Shown here in pieces: positions 4,796-6,958 of a stretch of 6,958 nucleotides of DNA. This stretch comes from an uncultured Lachnospiraceae bacterium (GTDB lineage Bacteria; Bacillota; Clostridia; Lachnospirales; Lachnospiraceae). A program made the position numbers and the translations under genes. The notes below the pieces were generated by a model. It had not been told where the DNA came from and did not search any database. It saw only the letters and a list, made by a program, of their open reading frames with translations. Where the stretch lies: positions 1 to 6,958 of the forward strand of contig CAMPAX010000125.1 in NCBI GenBank assembly GCA_946633495.1, given 5' to 3'. The stretch's first letter is position 1. Each line of letters starts with the position of its first letter.

Positions 4796-6958
4796 ATGTT
4801 GAAATCAGGAACTATTTTGGATGAAAGGTATGAGATCATTGATGTGGTGGGTACCGGCGGAATGTCTACGGTATACCGCGCCAAGGATCATCGCCTGAAA
4901 CGCTTTGTTGCCATCAAAGTGCTGAAAACGGAATATTCCAATGACGTGAATTTTATCTCCAAGTTTCGTGTAGAGGCACAGGCATCCGGCGGTCTGACTC
5001 ATCCGAATATCGTCAGCGTATATGATGTTTGTGAGGATAACGGAAGACATTTCATCGTGATGGAGCTTGTGGAAGGAATCACGCTGAAGGAATACATCAA
5101 CCTGAACGGGCGTCTGTCCATGGATCAGGCCATTGATTTTTCCATTCAGATCGCATCCGGTCTGGAAGCAGCGCATGAACATCATGTGATCCACAGAGAC
5201 ATTAAGCCCCAGAACATTATTGTGGCGAAAAACGGCAATCTGAAGGTGACGGATTTCGGTATCGCAAAGGCGGCGACCTCGAATACCATGTCTACGGCTG
5301 GTATGGGTTCCGTGCATTATATCTCACCGGAACAGGCCAGAGGCGGTTACAGTGATGAAAGAAGTGATATCTATTCCTTAGGTATCACCATGTATGAGAT
5401 GGTGACCGGACGCGTTCCCTTTGAGGGGGACACAAATGTAGCCATCGCCCTGATGCACATCCAGAACGAGATGATCCCGCCGAGAGAGCTGTATCCGGAT
5501 ATCTATTCCAGCTTTGAGAAGATCATTCTGAAAGCAACCCAGAAGAAACCGGAGCGCCGGTATCTCACGGCTGCGGCGCTGATCGCCGATCTGAAGAGAG
5601 TAAAGGCGAATCCGAATATCGATATTATCGTGGCACCGGCAACACCTCCGAACGATCCGACGCAGAGATTCTCGAATCAGGATATCCAGCGGATCAAATC
5701 CGGGGCAGAGCAGCGGGTGAGCGGAAAAACTTCGGAGGTGACTCCGGATCGTGCACGCCTGAACCAGCTGATCAATGAGGCGGATGATGATTATGAATAC
5801 GAGGAGGAGCCGAGACAGGCACCACCCCGGCGTCAGACCATCAAAAAAGTAGCAGATGATGAAGAAGATGATGAATATGATTATCGTCGTCCCAGAAGAC
5901 GAGACGAGGACGATGAAGAAAATGATGTGGATCCGAAGCTGGCAAAGGCAGTGATGATCGGTGGTATCGCAGCTGCCGTGGTGATCGCGGTGATCATCCT
6001 TGTAGTAGTCGGAAATGTTATGGGCTGGTTCAAGTTCGGATCGGATACGGATAAGAGTACTTCCACAGCGCTTTCTTCCACGGAAACCGGACAGACGGAG
6101 GAGTCTTCCGCGGAGGTTATCCGTGAGGTTCCGAGTGTTGTGAAGCTTACCCAGCGCGCGGCTGTAAAGACCCTGAAAGATAAGGGCTTTATGAATATCA
6201 AGATCGAAACAGCCTATGATGATAAGGTCCCTGTGGACTATGTCATCTCCCAGAATTATGAAAAGGACGAAAAAGTTCCGGAGGGCACGGAGATCGTGAT
6301 CGTGGTTTCTCTCGGTGCAGAAGAGGCCGAGGTTCCGGATGTAACGAATTATACAGATCAGCAGGCAACCACCGTGCTGAATGAAGCCGGTTTTGAAGTC
6401 CTGCACAAATTCGAATTCAGTGATGAGGTGCAGAAGGATTCCGTGATCCGTACGGAGCCGGAGAAGCTTTCCAAGGCTGCAAAGGGCAGCAAGATCACTT
6501 TGGTGGTCAGCAACGGTAAGGAAGTGAAGGATGCAAGCGTTCCGAAGCTGCTCGGTCTCAGCGAGTCTGCAGCCCGGAGCAATCTGGAAGCATCAAAGCT
6601 GTCTCTCGGAAATGTCACTCATCAGAACAGCGATACGGAAGCGGGTCTTGTCATCAGCCAGAGCCATCCGGAGGGAACCAGTGTTCCGGAAGGAACTTCC
6701 ATTGATATTGTGATCAGCGACGGACCGAAGATCGTGACATACAAGGGTTCTGTATCCGGAAGTGTTACGACTTCCGCTGCAGAGGTTATGGACTCTCCCG
6801 AGAGTGTAACAGTTACGGTTTACATCACAGATGCGGACGGTGATCATCAGGTGGCGGTGGAAGCTGCGGATGTGAACGGAAAAGACAGTATCAGCATCAG
6901 TGGCTCCGTAAATGGTCTGAAGTATTCGGACGGACACGTAAAGATTTCTGTTGTCAGC
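4796..6958 (+). CDS. prkC: Transmembrane PASTA Ser/Thr protein kinase (PrkC/PknB type), 3' end outside the window
   Basis: This is a Hanks-type kinase that phosphorylates cell-wall, division and translation proteins; homologues sense muropeptides or lipid II through external PASTA domains. The first 721 residues are visible and no stop is reached. The kinase domain spans about 12-275. It has the glycine loop GTGGMSTV at 19-26, ATP-binding Lys41, helix-C Glu60, catalytic HRDIKPQN at 133-140 (Asp135), and DFG at 153-155. SPE lies at 177-179. The activation segment carries Thr164, Ser166 and Thr167, with Thr164 and Ser166 aligning to autophosphorylated Thr171 and Thr173 of mycobacterial PknB. 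A charged, highly acidic linker covers about 330-379. One membrane helix lies at about 386-410. Three PASTA domains follow at about 444-643, then a further external segment from 644. The ATG at 4796 has AAGAGGAA at 4783-4790. The preceding phosphatase gene is its expected antagonist. Confidence 0.97.
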   Translation, partial: MLKSGTILDERYEIIDVVGTGGMSTVYRAKDHRLKRFVAIKVLKTEYSNDVNFISKFRVEAQASGGLTHPNIVSVYDVCEDNGRHFIVMELVEGITLKEYINLNGRLSMDQAIDFSIQIASGLEAAHEHHVIHRDIKPQNIIVAKNGNLKVTDFGIAKAATSNTMSTAGMGSVHYISPEQARGGYSDERSDIYSLGITMYEMVTGRVPFEGDTNVAIALMHIQNEMIPPRELYPDIYSSFEKIILKATQKKPERRYLTAAALIADLKRVKANPNIDIIVAPATPPNDPTQRFSNQDIQRIKSGAEQRVSGKTSEVTPDRARLNQLINEADDDYEYEEEPRQAPPRRQTIKKVADDEEDDEYDYRRPRRRDEDDEENDVDPKLAKAVMIGGIAAAVVIAVIILVVVGNVMGWFKFGSDTDKSTSTALSSTETGQTEESSAEVIREVPSVVKLTQRAAVKTLKDKGFMNIKIETAYDDKVPVDYVISQNYEKDEKVPEGTEIVIVVSLGAEEAEVPDVTNYTDQQATTVLNEAGFEVLHKFEFSDEVQKDSVIRTEPEKLSKAAKGSKITLVVSNGKEVKDASVPKLLGLSESAARSNLEASKLSLGNVTHQNSDTEAGLVISQSHPEGTSVPEGTSIDIVISDGPKIVTYKGSVSGSVTTSAAEVMDSPESVTVTVYITDADGDHQVAVEAADVNGKDSISISGSVNGLKYSDGHVKISVVS
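5951..6025 (+). other. Single transmembrane helix of PrkC
   Basis: Codons for residues 386-410 give an uncharged stretch rich in Val, Ile, Ala and Gly, preceded by Lys381 and Lys384 and followed by Trp411 and Lys413. This places the kinase domain in the cytoplasm and the PASTA repeats outside. The acidic linker lies just before it. Confidence 0.93.
6125..6724 (+). other. Three PASTA domains of PrkC
   Basis: Three consecutive units of about 65 residues lie at roughly 444-507, 512-574 and 580-643. Each opens with a short VP motif (VPSV, VPDV and VPKL). Each then has a helix with Ala residues ending in Leu, a Gly-containing turn, and the sequence (V)I-S/R-x-x-P-x-x-x or similar. Each closes with a strand and a terminal G (VVSLG, VVSNG and VISDG). 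These match the cell-wall-binding PASTA fold. The first unit has Asn487-Tyr488 where the second and third have Glu554-Pro555 and His624-Pro625, so it lacks the usual Pro. Copy number in the full protein cannot be fixed because the gene is cut, although the sequence after 643 no longer looks like PASTA. Confidence 0.9.

Noticed and set aside
4024..4884. Minus-strand reading frame of 286 codons opposite prpC
   Set aside because: It is antisense to a complete PP2C domain and has no independent support.
5378..6406. Minus-strand reading frame of 342 codons opposite prkC
   Set aside because: It is the complement of the kinase linker, membrane helix and PASTA coding sequence. Its hydrophobic and Ile-rich runs mirror GAT/GAA codons on the plus strand.

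Overview
The window is an uninterrupted run of plus-strand genes: def, fmt, rsmB, rlmN, prpC and the 5' part of prkC. This is the conserved Firmicutes cluster that in Bacillus subtilis lies downstream of priA and continues into rsgA, rpe and thiN. Mid-range GC, GA-rich Shine-Dalgarno sites, two TTG starts and a PASTA kinase with the Gram-positive 'GSVHY' activation segment point to a member of Clostridia. A Lachnospiraceae-like species is my best guess, but it is a guess from gene order and style, not from a search.

Layout. Positions 1-65 hold a 16-bp tandem repeat and the def ribosome binding site. def (66-575) encodes peptide deformylase. The 113-nt gap to fmt holds a second, related 16-bp tandem repeat and a chain of very short reading frames linked by overlapping stop/start tetrads. 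fmt (689-1621) encodes Met-tRNA formyltransferase. rsmB (1651-2952) and rlmN (2971-4041) encode 16S and 23S rRNA modification enzymes. prpC (4054-4773) and prkC (4796 to the window end) encode the PP2C phosphatase and transmembrane PASTA Ser/Thr kinase pair. The kinase has no stop in the window and continues past the right edge. No gap reaches 300 bases, and I found no RNA gene, mobile element, CRISPR array or convincing terminator.

How the genes fit together. fmt and def are the two ends of the formyl-methionine cycle: adding formyl to initiator tRNA and removing it from new proteins. rsmB and rlmN tune the ribosome by methylating 16S rRNA and 23S/tRNA. prpC and prkC are an antagonistic phosphatase-kinase pair; the kinase is expected to sense cell-wall fragments through its external PASTA domains.

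The protein-coding content is ordinary and well understood. The less ordinary signals are non-coding or overlapping: two related 16-bp repeat arrays on either side of def, a possible termination-reinitiation relay between def and fmt, and a sharply AT-rich island near the 3' end of rlmN that contains a good candidate promoter for prpC-prkC.
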